Below are positions 20,112 to 33,760 of a stretch of 64,000 bases of DNA, in pieces. Position 1 is the stretch's first letter. Each line of letters opens with the position of its first letter. A model generated the notes under the pieces. It was not told the DNA's origin. It ran no database searches and worked only from the letters and a program-made list of their open reading frames with translations. The stretch covers positions 1 through 64,000 of the forward strand of contig RPFO01000615.1 of assembly GCA_009746045.1 (NCBI GenBank). The letters run 5' to 3'. Made by a program: the position numbers and the translations under genes. The stretch is from Mesostigma viride (lineage: Eukaryota; Streptophyta; Mesostigmatophyceae; Mesostigmatales; Mesostigmataceae).

Positions 20112-21175
20112 ATATTGCGTTTTAGATTCGGAAAATTATATCAGCATGTGCGTCTTAGAAAGACGAAGCGATAGTGATATTCACAGCTGAATTCGGGGCT
20201 CAAACGTGAAAGTTATGAGCTCCGCCGTCAGCCATGGCTACCTCGTGGCTCGTGGCTCGTGGCTCGTCCTGTAATATGCATGGCACACTATATCATTCAT
20301 TGGGATGTGATCCCTCATGCACGCACAAACCAGGAAGCAGGATACTGCTGCTTTACACATGAACCTAGAGGCATTCGATTAATATTGCGAATCTTAGAAT
20401 TTAGTGTGATGCCTCAAAAAACTTGTTAGCTAGGTAGTGACGTGAAGTAATACTTATCAGGCTTCGATGGCCTAGACACATGGCTACGAAACAACCCCTC
20501 TCACATGCATGTGTTCTTGCAAAATAAACCTCTAAGTTTGCTGAGATGTGAGAAAACAATCATGTGCTGGGATAGATTGAAAAACCAGGTTTTCCGATCT
20601 CCTAGAGTGACCTTGAACAACAGCACATCGGCACTACCCTGCGCAATGACTATGGTACCATAATGCATGGAATTTCGCAGACGATGAGCCATTAAACCAT
20701 TCGCTTGGCCAAGTGAATCGATTGGACGAAGCATAATCCAAATAGCTGACCAGGCCAATGCATAAGAATTTCCCTGCGTACAGAGCATGTACGTCAGCAG
20801 CTTGAAAGCCAGAAATCAAGGTTGGTGGGGTCGTGAAATCCCCGCGCACCAAAGCGGGCATATGCATATTGCATGCCCAACCGTTGCAAATACCGATAAC
20901 GTACTGACAGCAAGTAACAGAGAGAATCCAAGAATGTGCATGTCCGGCAAGCCACGCCTCGCTTGGCCCAATCCATGCCGCAGCAGCTGTCGTGAACTGC
21001 AGTTCAAGCACCAGCCATGTCATTCACCATTATTTGTTACAAAGCTGTCCGGTGGCTTCCAATGCCACCCTGCAAGGCACGGTGCACCAGGTCGATGCAC
21101 GCACGCCGAATGTCGCTTTTTCCTCCCACACCAGCCTTAAAACGCCGAACGTCACTTTTCCCTCCCACACCAGCC
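20112..21175. other. Gene-free stretch downstream of KCBP
   Basis: I see no gene. A short repeated GTGGCTCGTGGCTCGTGGCTCG lies near 20243-20264. At 21100-21175 a 32-bp sequence (CCCTCCCACACCAGCCT) is present twice just after the KCBP stop codon, so the last codons and start of the 3' UTR have been partly duplicated. Confidence 0.5.
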
Positions 21176-24100
21176 TCAATCCTTCTCCGGCAGGTTCTTC
21201 GCGTTTTCGATCTCCTCCAGTTCCTCCGGCTCGGGCGGCTGCCCGGCCTTCTCCTTCCAGAAGGCAATCGCCTTCTTCAACTTGACGATCTCCTTCGATG
21301 ACACGTTCTTCGACGCCGTGTTGATGATGGACCGCACACGTGAAGCGTAACTGCAAGGGTAGAGCAGGCAGCAAAGACCAAAGCAATGCCAGTATTAACT
21401 CATTTGAACTTGGTGACGCAACTGCAACATAAGGTAACGTCGACACACATGAACAACATGCTAGTATAAAACTTTTGACGGGCAAGCAACGACGAGGATA
21501 CCGGCAAGACATGCAATCCATGCCTGCACACCCAGCATGCTCCCAGCTGATGCAAGAGTCCATTACAAACACGTGCACTTCGGATGCGCCTGGTTGCCTG
21601 CCTGGCTGGCTGGCTGGCTGCCTGGTTGGCTGGCTGCCTGGCTGGCTGCCTGACTGGCGTGGGTGGGTGGGTGGGTAGGTGGGTGGGTGGGTGGGTGGGC
21701 GGGCGGGCGGGCGGGCGGGCGGGCGGGCGGGCGGGCGGCGGCGGGCGGGCGGGCGGGCGGGCGGGCGGGCGGGCGGGCGGGCGGGCGGGCGGGCGGCGGG
21801 CGGGCGGGCGGGCGGGCGGGCGGGCGGCGGCGGGCGGGCGGGTGGGTGAATGGATGAATGTGCACTTTCACCAACTCCCAGACATTAGGCCTATGCCATC
21901 ATCAGCAATATCCAATCTCCCACTTTTGCTTACCTGAGCGAGTTCTGGGTCTCGTCCAGGTTGTAGTCCGCGGGAGAGATGTTGACGAACATGAGCGTCT
22001 TGGCATTGCCACCTGTTGCAAGGCAGGCAGCCATCGTAGGAGCAGCAAACTAAATAGTGAATACAAGCATCGTAACCCCAATGCCACCCAAGCGGCACAA
22101 ATGGGCACCTCTTGCCGGAGTTGCACAATGCTGTCTGAGCAAAACTAACATTGCCAGACTCTAGATCAGACAATGCTGGGAGGAAAGGCACAAAGAAAAC
22201 ACATTCAGTCATACAAATCTCGTTCAAGGGACTCACTCAATTTACCCACTTCACATTAAGCTGCCATCTGCACAAATTTAGGACATCACAATGGCCACAG
22301 CATCAAGAAATGAGGCTGCAACCATACCAAGGGAGTCGGACATGAGCATGGTCAGCTTGTGGTTGCGGTACGGGATGTGCGCCTCCTCTGTGGCCAGCGA
22401 CGAGATGACATCACCCAGCGCCGACAGCGACTTGTTGATGGCTTGCGCCTCCTGTGAGTGACGGGCAAGCAACAAGCCTCAAAGATGATATGATCAGCCA
22501 ATTCATCTTAGCATGCAACATCCATTGCCGCGAGATGGCATAATCCCACATATAAATCTTCGGGGGGAAAAAACATTAGACACTCCCACACCATGGGTTG
22601 ACATCGCCGACAAAATCTGGGTGCAAGCTACCTGGTGACACCTGTACGCCACATCATACGGCAACCACGCAAGAGGATTTTGGGGTTGATATCGATTATC
22701 GAGATTAGCGTGCCCCCCACTATTTGCACACCCACCCACACTAATCTAGGACGCACACCAATTACGCTGGGCGGTGTACCCGAGCACAGCCCCTGCTACA
22801 CTCGGGAAATGCAAGCGCCACTGTTGATGTCCTGTCTAGCAACCCCTCACATGAAACCTGTACATGGAAAACCTGGTACAGACGCACCTTGAGCTGCTCT
22901 CCCGTGGAGCCAGACTTCTTCACGCGCTCGGAGCCAGCAAGATCCACGAAGCTCAGCTGCGCGTTGGACGGATGAGCAAGTTCACGGAAGTGTGGCCGAG
23001 AACGAACATCATGCGGCCAAAAAAATGTTAGTTTCATGCAATAGAGCATTTTGTCCAAGGGTGGGAAATAAAGTAAAATTTTGCAGTTCAATTGGCATAA
23101 AACAGCCCTTCCATTTATCTCAAAGAGCCAAAAACGAACTTGTCAATGCCCAGCTCACTACAAGATTGATTACAAACTGCACTGGGCAGCCTTTCGGCTA
23201 GCTCGAAATGTCCTCCTCCATCGTCACAGGAACAAAAAATCCTTTACATGCCAGCATACTTGTCACTAGAATTAAACCTCTCCCACCCAACAATTTGGCA
23301 CCACAGCAGGGGCGTCATGCTCCCAGACCGACACCTGCGTGCTGTCCACGTGGCCACCCACCTTGCCCTTGACGAGTGCCTGCGTCTGCACGTTGGTGCT
23401 CTCGATGATGACCGAGAAGATGAGGTGGGAACGCGACGACTCGTTGTTCATCTCTGCACGCACGCACGAGGGGGAGGCAGCATTCATGTAGCCATACGGC
23501 CAATGTCAAAAGGTTTTCCCCAACTGCATGCTGCACGGTCATTCCCGGGCATTGCACCATACAGGACAGTGTGCAGTTGAAATAACAGTATAGGCCAGCA
23601 TGCTACACACAGCAACGCGCTGCCCCACAGCCCCCCGCAGGCCACCCAACGGTCCGCACCTGTAACCCGGCCCCGCAACTTGGCCCTGCACCCATTCCCA
23701 CTCCCACTCACGTGTGCCGGCGATATGCCTCTTCTTGATTCCCAGCTCGACGAGCTTCTCGAGCTCCATGCGGTCCTTGATCGTGACCAGCGTCGCATTC
23801 TCGACTGTGACCATGCCCTTGCTGTCCTTCTTGATGGTGAGGGGCTTCTTGGCTGCCGCCTTGGGCAGCAACAGGTCGTTGAGCGTGTCCTGGTACAGCT
23901 CCAGCATGTACGCCTTGAGCTGGAAGCTGAACTTGTGCGCGTTCGCCTTGGTGATGCGGAAAAGCTCGGCGATTGCGCGCGGCGTCAGGCCCGGGTTCTC
24001 CTCCGAGCCGTAGATCGTGAACGTCTTGCCGCTGCCCGTCTGGCCGTACGCAAATATGCACACGTTGTAGCCGTCCACCGCAGATTGGACCAGGTACTGC

Positions 24101-27100
24101 GGCCAGGAGCACACATGGCAGGAAGGGAAGGAATTTCAGGGGCAGAATGTTAGCAAACTGCAGAGGACTGCTTGGAAGCAGGGTAAACAAGCAGAGTCAT
24201 TTGTAACATATGATTTCACAGAACTAGACATCAAGTGAAAGAAACGAGGGAGCACGGAGAAACTAAAGTGCTAAAATGAGTCCAATACTTCAAAACATTT
24301 CTCACACAGAACAGTCATACTGCGGTGGACAACGCGAGATAATGTATCAACCTTAAGAATAGAATCTGCATACCTTGGTGTCGCTGAACACCTCCTCCTG
24401 GGTCGTGCCCGGCCCGAAGACGGTATCGAACTGGTACTCCTTGTTTTTCTTCTCATCCTTCCAGGGGTGCTCCAGGGTGTACCTGCATGCAAAGAACGGT
24501 GCATGCGACAGCAAGCAGGCATGGAGATGTAAGCAGGTAAGTAATGGGCTGCCTCGAGAACTGGCAGACACAAGGCAATACCACTCGAGATCATGGGACA
24601 CCAGCTCCTATAATGCGGCGAAAAAAAGATTACGCCCTCTCTCCTGGCCAGAATACCAAGGTGACGCCCGCTGCGATACTGCAAGGTGAGTGTTGAAAGA
24701 AATTCGCAACGATAGCACACAGCCATGAAGGCGGACATCATGCAGCAATTTTCAGCTGCAGACATCACCAACACAACCGCCTGCCTCAAGCAGGAAGCCA
24801 TGGCCAGAACAAGAGGGTTGGTCGCAGCCAACTCACTCGTCGGGGAAGATGATGACATCCTTCTGGCCATTGGCCGTCTCTGTGGCGCTGAGCGGGCGGG
24901 TACGCGCGTACACACGGATCTTGCCCTTCATGTCCTCCATCGCGTTGAAGTACTGCTTGCGCAGCTTCTGCTCGTCCTTGTACAGCCGCTCCAGCTCGGT
25001 GATGCGCTCGCCCTGACGCACGGCGCGCCACCCGCAGGACATGCAACCATCATGATCAGCAGTATGTGCAAGCAGGGATACACACCGGCCTACAACAGCA
25101 TTCTAGGTCGAAAACGTCCTACCTCCTAGGGGCATACCACAGAGGCATGAGGGTCAGTGCTTACCTTAATTTATCAGGGATTCCTAAGTTAGGCTGCCAT
25201 GGGGATACCCTGCATTGTTGTTGCAGGGGAGCTTGGAGACTATCAGCACCACAATCAGCAGCCAACCCAATCTGCTTGCTATGTTGCTGCGTGCATACAC
25301 CCGGATTCACTTTTCTGCCCTGAATGGCCTGATTGGTGGCACACTTGGATGACAAGATCGTGCAGCCTGACAGTGGTCACGCAACTTCCGACTGTTGCGG
25401 AGTACAAAATGTTCTAACAACCGTATAACAAAAGCATATTACACAAGCAAAACAGGGGTACCCAGATGCCATTGTGATGCACATTGCTGGCCACGCACCT
25501 GCTGCCGGATGACGACCGCCGTCTGCGCGTCCTTGCGATCGACGTCCGCCTTGAACTCGCGCAGCTCTTGCAGCTCGGCGATGTCGTGCACCATGCTCTC
25601 CCACTGCTCCGTCTTTTCCGTGAGCGAGCTGAGGGGCAAAGAGGGGAGGCACGAAGGAACGAGGAAAGCAGTGGAGCGCATCAACTAAGATCACCCCGTT
25701 GCAACTCAATTTTCTCAGGCCCATCATGAAGCTGACATGCCTCAGCAGTATTTGTTGTTTTGACGATTGCTACATCAATTTTAGTTGAAGGAATATTCTC
25801 TGTTTCAACGATTGCTACATCAATTTTAGTGGTGGAGTGCTTTTTGTTTTCAACGCAACACTGAACACGTAAGCAACACCAACAAGCAGCATCTTTAGTT
25901 TATCACCAGAATGGGCCATGAGGTTACCTGGACACAGCGGTGAGCTCGTCGGCCAGGCCGGCCAGCTGCTTGTCGCGTGAACTGATCTTCTCCTTGAGCT
26001 CCTTGACCTCGGCCGCGTACGCCTCCTCCTTCTTGCTGCCCTCCTCCTTGCTCTGCTGCTCCAGGCGCTTCAGCTGAGGGAAGGAAGAAGTGTGCGAGGC
26101 AGGACAACGCACACATGTAAGGTGGCAGCCATACTTACAACCCACCTCCAGCCGATATCCCGATGGCTAGTTAATTAGATTCCAAATTGTTAGCCACAAA
26201 ACCAGGATGCAAGGCGCGGAATCCAAGGCAGATCCAATGAAACCCTTTCCAGCTCACGCATTCGCTAGTCAATTGTGCAAGTCTTCTCAGGTACCATGTC
26301 TTGCCATTTGATTTCTACAAACGCATGACAGGAGCAGGCGTCTATCCGGTGACAGAAGGGCTGCGTGGATCTTGATAAATCCTGCGAGATGCACTGGGCG
26401 GGGCAAAATGGTTGGCATCCCATTTCCTAGGTACCCACCTTGTTCTCGGCCAGCTCGTGCTCACTCTTCTCCTTCTTGAGGGCATCCTCGCTCTTGCGCA
26501 GCTTCTCCTCCAGCGCGCTGATCTCGGCCTTGAGCGACGCCGCCTCTGCGCTGCTGATCTTGGCCGTCGCCACCGCCTGGAAGGTGATGGCAAAGGCAAG
26601 GAGGGCCAGGACACAGGAAGCGGAATGAGGCACCAACAGAAGCAGCACTCAAGATGCTCAGCTTTGCTAGCATAGCAGCTGGACAAATACAGGTTTGGAA
26701 CAAGGCATGCTACTAGGTTCCAGTCGGCATAAAGAGAGGTAAATGTCCTCCGACAACCCGGGATAGGGAAGCCCCGGCCAGGTGAATGGCAGCTACATCG
26801 CCGTTCCTATCCTGCTGGACAGAACAAAACTCATGAGATACGTCAAGGACATGAACGCTCCTGTTTGGATAAGATGCAGGGCAGCATCAAAGGGAGAGAG
26901 TGTAGGAGCCGCTAACTGTACCTGTGTAGACTTGAGCTCGGTCATCTGCTTGGCCATGGACTCGCGCTCGGCCAGCAGGTCAGTCTGCGACGCCTCCATC
27001 GTTCGCAGCTTGTCCTCCGCGTCCTGCAAGCTGCCCTTGAGCGTCGCCAGCTGGGCCTCCAGGGAGCGCTTCTCCTCAGTGAGCTGAGGCGACCCCAGTG

Positions 27101-30100
27101 GGCCCCACCGCGAAAGAAGCAAAACCAGGCTCAGTCAGCTGGGGAGAATCGAAAGCCTAAATATACAAGGTTTTACAAACGTATACACTGCTAACATGGC
27201 CAATTGTAACATATTTTGTACTTGACTTAAGGGGTAGGAATATTAAGAGAACTATTATAATAAGAACTGGGAACAGAGCTTTGTGCAATAGCAGCCGTTG
27301 GGAATAGATTGTAGTCAATGTGTGCGGCAAACCATCCACAATGTAACAGAGATGGCATCCTGCCTGCCATACAACACCGCGCAAACGCCGCGGGACAATC
27401 TGACCCGGCAACCCATGCAACAACCAGCCATGGGGACCTACCACGTCGATCTTGCGGTTGGCCTCCTCGAGCACCTTGGTGACCTCCGACAGATGCTTCT
27501 CAAACAGGTCACCCACGCGCTGTGGTGGTGCGGCAGCGGCGGGCAGCATGGGCCGCGACTCCTCACCCTGCGTGATCGCCGCCTGGCTCTTGCTCTTGGA
27601 GTAGCGCCGCATCATCACGTCGTTGATGTGCGTCTGCAGTGCCACGCAAATGTCCTCACCCTGCACGGCAAAGCAGCAGACACATGATTTGGAGATGGGC
27701 GGCAGGCAAAGCAAAGCGGAATGTGAGTGACTGTGTTACATGTGCTCTTCCACGTGTGTGCCACGCACTGGAGCAGGGAGGAAAGACAAGAGAATGCAAG
27801 GATGTGAAGCACATGCCTGGCACAACACAGTAGCCATACAGACATCTCATTCCTCAGTGTGGTTCAAGTTGCCTGCGAATGCAGGCATACAGACACAAAG
27901 CCAGTACACCCCAGGCTTCAAGTTTAAGAACCTAACTAACTAGCAGCATTGAATCACAGAAGTGATATGGACAAGATTCCTGGGCCAGTCGGAATTCCTC
28001 CGTAAACATGAAGCCAGGGGTGCACTAGCCCATAGCCTGCAATTGCCTGCCATACCAGAACTGTATGCAGCTTATTAAACACAATAACCCCTTTTGCTCA
28101 GCTTACCTGCTTGCTCTCGAACTGGAAGATGTGCAGCACGCCCGCAACGCGCATCTTGAAGAAGACTGCGCTGTGACTGCTGCCGAACTGTTGAGCACCA
28201 GCAGACAAGAGGACCGCGAACAGACAGGGCAAGCCGCACATTAGCAGAAAACCTAGCTAAGGTGCCTTGGCAGCAAGCAGGACAAGCTCAGGCTAGGCTA
28301 GTAGGCAAAACAGTGACAGATGATTTGGTATGCAACGCAATTATCCATTAAGGGCAACAAATGATCCAGTTCACGCTACGAAAAAATTGCCCTGGACACT
28401 GCCATGTCAAACCTTCTTTTCTGCACAAAGCTGGATTACTCACGAAATTATCAGGCAGAAAATCTACCCTACAATGTTTTACACGATAAGGTTGACATTT
28501 ATTGCCATGCCAGTGAACCCTGCCTTCCGCTCCCTCCTGCCACGGCCACCCATGACGTACCTGCATGATGTCACGCAGCTCCGCCGAGTGCAGGTACTCC
28601 TTCGGTACAGGCCGGAAGAAGTGAATGCCACGCTTGTTGATGCCGAGGATGAGCTTGCCCGGCAGCAGGCCTGCAGCACAAGCAGGGAGGTTCAAAAAAG
28701 GGCTTCAGGAAACTGCCTACACACCATGTCTGTACAGCAAAACAAATTTGTCCAACCCCACGCGAAAGTGCTAAACACACCAGAATGCCTCCAGCAGCAC
28801 TGTGAATAATTGCAGCAACCAAAAATATTAGCTTTCTGCCACATGGATATCTGAGCGCTTGTCCAGGCAATGCTAATATGACCGGCACGTTCATTCCAGT
28901 AGTATGTGGGTGACATACTGGTTCGCCCACATGCCATGCTGGTCTGCCCACGCGCAACCCAAGCCAATCAAGCAACTGACACCCCTAGGCTCACCGATCG
29001 GGTCCTCAATGCGCTTGACGTTAAAGAAGACCGAGTTGCCGTAGGGCAGCGAGCGCAGGATGCGCAGCAGCTGCACACGCGCGTACTCCTTGGTGTATGT
29101 GGCCATGGACTTGTAGCGCGTGAGCACATCTGTCTCCCAGTCCCGCTTGGCGCGCGTCATCAGCACCTGCTTTGGGATGTACTTCTCAATGTGGACCGCC
29201 CAGTCGCTGCAAGGGGAGATAGAGCGGGCAGGCACCAGGAACCAAGTGTGGACAAAGGAAAGGAAGCACCACCCCAAGAAGGCCAATTATTTGTCAGCAA
29301 TCAGTAGAAAACCAGAAAGCATGGCGTGGAAGCCCCAAAAAAAAACTGAAGACAAGAACGACCCTAGGCATGGGGCATGGCAGGGAACAACCATTGCCAG
29401 GAAAACAACTCACGACACCCCTGGCCCACACATTGCTCGCGAACGACCTACATGCGCACAAATGGCGAATCCCCAAACCCCTAACTCATAACCCTGAGCC
29501 CTGCAACACTGCAGACTGGCCATCATCTCTTACCTCGTCTCCGGCTGGCCGCTGCCGATCTCAGAGATGATCTGCAGCGCGGCCAACTGCGCGGCGTCAT
29601 CGCGGCCGACCGGGTAGTTGCCCAGCAGGTAGTCGTGCTGTGCCTGCACGTAGGACAGGTTGATGAACATGGGCTCGGTGATGCCCTCGTCCGTCTCGCG
29701 GAACAGCCGCTTCTTGAACAGGATCTTGCACTGGATGACCTCGCCCTTGGAGCGCTCCTTGAGGTTCTTGAACTCAGTCAGCACATCCGCAATGTTGCGG
29801 TTGTCGTCCAGGCCCAGGTGCTCGTCTGCAGAGGGCAGAGTGGGCAGACGGCGACGGGTTCAGACATATATGACAAAAGCTAACAGATATGAAAAATAGC
29901 GCTACTAACAGATATGAAAGATAGCGCTAAAACAGCCGTGTGCCAAAGACATCTTAAACGTTGCTACCTGCTACAGAAATGCTATCTCATGAAGTTGTCC
30001 CGAGCACGTTATCAATGAGCATTGTAACAACACTGGTAGCTGACTAACTCGCCATCATGCAAAAAAAAAAAAAACATATTCCTGCCACTGTTGGTACACG

Positions 30101-32428
30101 ATAGCGCAAGAATTGCATCTATATCTTCGACGATCAAACTTTCCAGCGGCGCACAAGGTTGCAACCACCAAAAATTGAGATCCAACCAAAGGCTGCTGAC
30201 CGGCGCAGGCGGCACCACTCACCAACAACCGAGCTGGGGTCCTTGGGGTTTGTGAGCGTCTTGCGGCACTCAAAGAGCGAGAACGTCTGGTAGTTCTGCA
30301 GCTTGATGATGTTGGCGAGCGACTCAACCGCCTCGTGCGCCGTGGTCGTCATGTCGTACGTGAGCTCCTCGAACGTGTCGTCCAGGAAGAAGGCGATCGT
30401 GGTCAGCATGCGGCCCGCCTTGAGCGCCTCAATCTCCTCGGCCGAAGGCACCGTGCGGCGCGCGCCCGCCTTGACGCAGCGCTTGAGCGAGGACCACGCG
30501 CGGTTGGCGAGCGCGCGGATCTCGGGCGGCTGCGTCTCGTCGTTGGCGGTCTCGTGGATGTACTCCGACACGTAGCTGCACGCGGGCAAACAAGGGAGAT
30601 TAAAAGACAGGCCCATAATGATGGCAACTCGCGCCCGATAAGACGCCAGGGGGGAGAGGAATCCAAAGTGCTACTTAGATGGCAAAATAGAGCCACAGTA
30701 TAGCAGCGTGCTATGTGTTAGAATATGAAATAATTAGAATATGAACATGGCTCAGTGCAAGAAACTGGAACATGCATGCGAGGCATGCCTGACTTCTCTA
30801 ATGCATGCCAACTATCACTACCTTCCGCACTCAGAATGCCTGGACATGGCCGACTACCACCAAAGCACAAGCATTCATGACTTAACATGTGAAAGCAGCA
30901 AGGCGTCTTGACCGCCAGCTTCTGCACCTCCTTTCCTTCCCCATCTTATCAATGCACTCACCCGGTGAAATCCTTCGAGGGAGGCATGCCAGCGGCGCAG
31001 AGGTGCAGCAGCTCCCAGCCCTTGATCGTGCTCTCCAGGCTCGGGTTGTTCTGCGTCTGCTTGATGACCTGCGCGTACAGCTCATCACGCAGCTCCGGCC
31101 GCTTGATTGTCTCCTTAAACACCTTCATGCAGATGGCCGTGCCCTCGCCTGCCGCCAGCGGGCCTTCTTCACCCTGGTACTTCAGAATCACTGGCATAGC
31201 AAGTTGCACGTGCAGCAGCATAGCAGAGACGAGAGCGGAGCCATGGATATGCATCAGCCAACTGACCATGGCGACTGCCAGGACAACATGGTTCTCTATG
31301 CCGAATATGCCCCTAACCAAACCATGCATACACGAGCTTGGACCACGGGCTGCAGCGCATGAAATCTGCTCTGTAGTTCCAAATGTATTTGTCATCACAA
31401 GTAGAGAAACTCTATCAGCGACCTACACAATTTTAACAGTTTAGACCATCTTTCAAACAGTCACCCAAGGATGCGATACTCCATGCCACAACAACAATGC
31501 CATGGCTTCACACATCAGTCAGTCACCTTATCTGTATTCCACCGGACCACCTGGCAATAACAGGCCATACATATAAATACCGTGCAGTGGTACCGCTTTG
31601 GGTTCAATCGAGAGCTGTGATGACGAAGTAAAGAATCATGAGTTCCGATTCCAGTGAGAACAAATATAAATGCTAGAACACCCCTGCAAGATTGTAGGCA
31701 CCGTTGCATCATGCCAGAAAAACTTTCCATAATGCATGGTTGCACCATGCGGGGAAAAATTCAGTGTGCCTTGCTTACATTGGAAGAGCTTGACAGCACG
31801 GCTGCTGTGGTCGCTTGTCAGCTTCAGCAGCGAGCAGGGAATTGGGTCCTGCATGACCAAGGCACACCCAATGTGTTTTATGACACCTGTCATATGAGGA
31901 CATGAACGATTTCATAAAATGACCTTGTGAAATCCAGCAAGTTATGATGATTTGAGGTATCTCCAATGGTATGGAACCACTGGGAACAGCACATGTACTT
32001 GAGCTCACATGGTCGCATTTCGACATCAATGCCACACCGTGCGTAGCCTTTCCTATTACAATAATTGCAGAGATAAAAATGGGCAAAGATTATCTAACAG
32101 GCTAACATGAAGCATGGATACAATGCCATTCTTTAAAGTGGAAAGGCAGAACCGAAACAGAGGTTGCTCTGTCAAAATATGTCTGGAAATAATGGTTCCT
32201 GTTTTTGAGGTATACACACTCTGCTTCTGAAAAGCAGACGATGAGAGCAATAGACGCCGAGAGTGCACCAACCTTTTGGAAGCTAAGCATATCCTCCAGG
32301 CCAAAGGTGGTTTTGGGTGCTGTTGGAACGGTGGTCTTCTTGCCAAAGAGCATGGTTCGCTTTCCAGCACCCGCCTTTGCCGCTTTACAGAAGACATCAA
32401 CCTGCAAGAATGTACGAACAAACACACA

Positions 32429-32491
<63 letters not shown>

Positions 32492-33760
32492 GCAACCAAC
32501 TTAGCAGAAGTCCACCATGTCTCTACAGGCAAGGTGGGCACAAAAAGACAGCACAGCTAACTGACAACGGCGCATTCTGGACTTGATGATGGTAATATAT
32601 ATGTACAGCAAAGAGACAGCCAGCGCTATATGTATATATATATACCAGGTGGCCCAAAGGGCGTCTAGCTACACATACATATTGTGAGCCACAAGGTGCC
32701 ATCATCTTGGCGTACATGCTTCATCACACACTAAAACATACCATGACAGCTTCTAGACTTAAGTGACGAGCAGTTTTCAAGCTCCTTATTCATGATACCA
32801 GCAAGACGAAACCTATGCACCATAACTATGAGGTCATTAAGTATCCTGCACTTGGACAAACCATCATTTTCACCGGAAAAGAAACCTATACAAAACAACA
32901 GATAGTGCAGACAAAAGCCCCTATTCATATCATACAGGGGATGGAAGCTTCACTGGCAATGACTTCCTCCATTTGCCGATCTCTTAAGAAGTCCCCACCA
33001 CAGCCATGCTATCCACCCCATACAACACCCATATTACCGATGCATACACGTAAATTTATGAGCATATCCACGATCACCCTCAATGGACGCATACACTTTC
33101 ACATCACTTTGCACGGCTTGCCTTAAAAAAGACACGCTGACCCCTTGCCTCACGCATTGCGGACTTGCCTGGAATCGGTCAGCATGTTGCGAGAAAGTTT
33201 GTTTGAGGCCGGGAGGCGGGGCAGATGACGCCACATCGCTGCAAGTCATGCGCATCAACGAAAGCAGCAAGGTTTTCCGTCAAAACTCCAGCACGACATC
33301 ACACATCCAAAAGTCGCCTGTAAAATATACTAGATACATTTACAAAAAACTTGGAACTGGTTGTCAAAGTATTGAAACTCTCCAAGACACTCTCCAAGAA
33401 ACTTACGCCGCAGAAGCTCCTCCAGCGCTCTGATCCTCCGCTCCCCGGGACTTGGTTTCTTCGTAAGGGCTGGATCTGCAAGACAAGGACCGTTGGTCGT
33501 ATGTTTAAAGCACCAATATACTGTGTCGGTAAGCCGAGCTCCGGAGCTTTCGCACTGGGACGCAACCTAACCACATCCACTTTAACCATTGGTTAACTTC
33601 CATATTGCTAGTCAATATGTCCGATGATAAGAGTACGGTTCTCGCCGAGTAAAATGTGCAGCCAAAATACATACGGGGTCGCGAGGTCTTCGGGATCGGA
33701 GTCAGAGTCACTGGAATCCATCGGATCCTTGCGCACCGCGCTGGGGCTATCCGTGTCCAT
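21176..33760 (-). CDS. KCBP: Kinesin-like calmodulin-binding protein (MyTH4-FERM kinesin-14)
   Basis: A minus-end-directed kinesin with a MyTH4-FERM tail, which in plants acts on microtubules in cell shape and division and is inhibited by calcium/calmodulin. Coding exons: 33671-33760, 33407-33475, 32273-32401, 31779-31848, 30962-31190, 30223-30575, 29534-29825, 28995-29206, 28561-28670, 28107-28187, 27442-27660, 26922-27083, 26439-26576, 25928-26073, 25499-25628, 24837-25012, 24374-24482, 23712-24096, 23362-23453, 22888-22956, 22328-22451, 21934-22012, 21176-21350. Phases agree throughout; about 1,212 residues, near the usual 1,260. MyTH4 begins about residue 80 (LEDMLSFQK), FERM about 235-545, coiled coil about 560-810. 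The motor holds GQTGSGKT (about 923), NNESSRSH and DLAGSE; the C-terminus has the calmodulin helix ([18 protein letters not shown]). The first two exons are less certain. Confidence 0.97.
21592..21845 (+). repeat. GGCT/GGGT/GGGC tetranucleotide tract in the last KCBP intron
   Basis: A run of (GGCT)n passes into (GGGT)n and then a nearly pure (GGGC)n of about 150 bp with GGC slips. It lies in the intron between the last two KCBP exons (21351-21933). The plus strand, template for the minus-strand gene, has dense G3 runs able to form quadruplexes. Apparent frames rich in GRAG or PARPP here are repeat artefacts. Confidence 0.95.
32421..32490 (+). repeat. (CA)n microsatellite in a KCBP intron
   Basis: About 30 CA dinucleotides just upstream (in gene direction) of the acceptor of the third coding exon. 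On the coding strand this is (TG)n. Confidence 0.95.

Noticed and set aside
21584-21937. Open frames rich in Gly, Arg, Ala or Pro in the GGGC tract
   Set aside because: Simple-repeat artefacts inside an intron.
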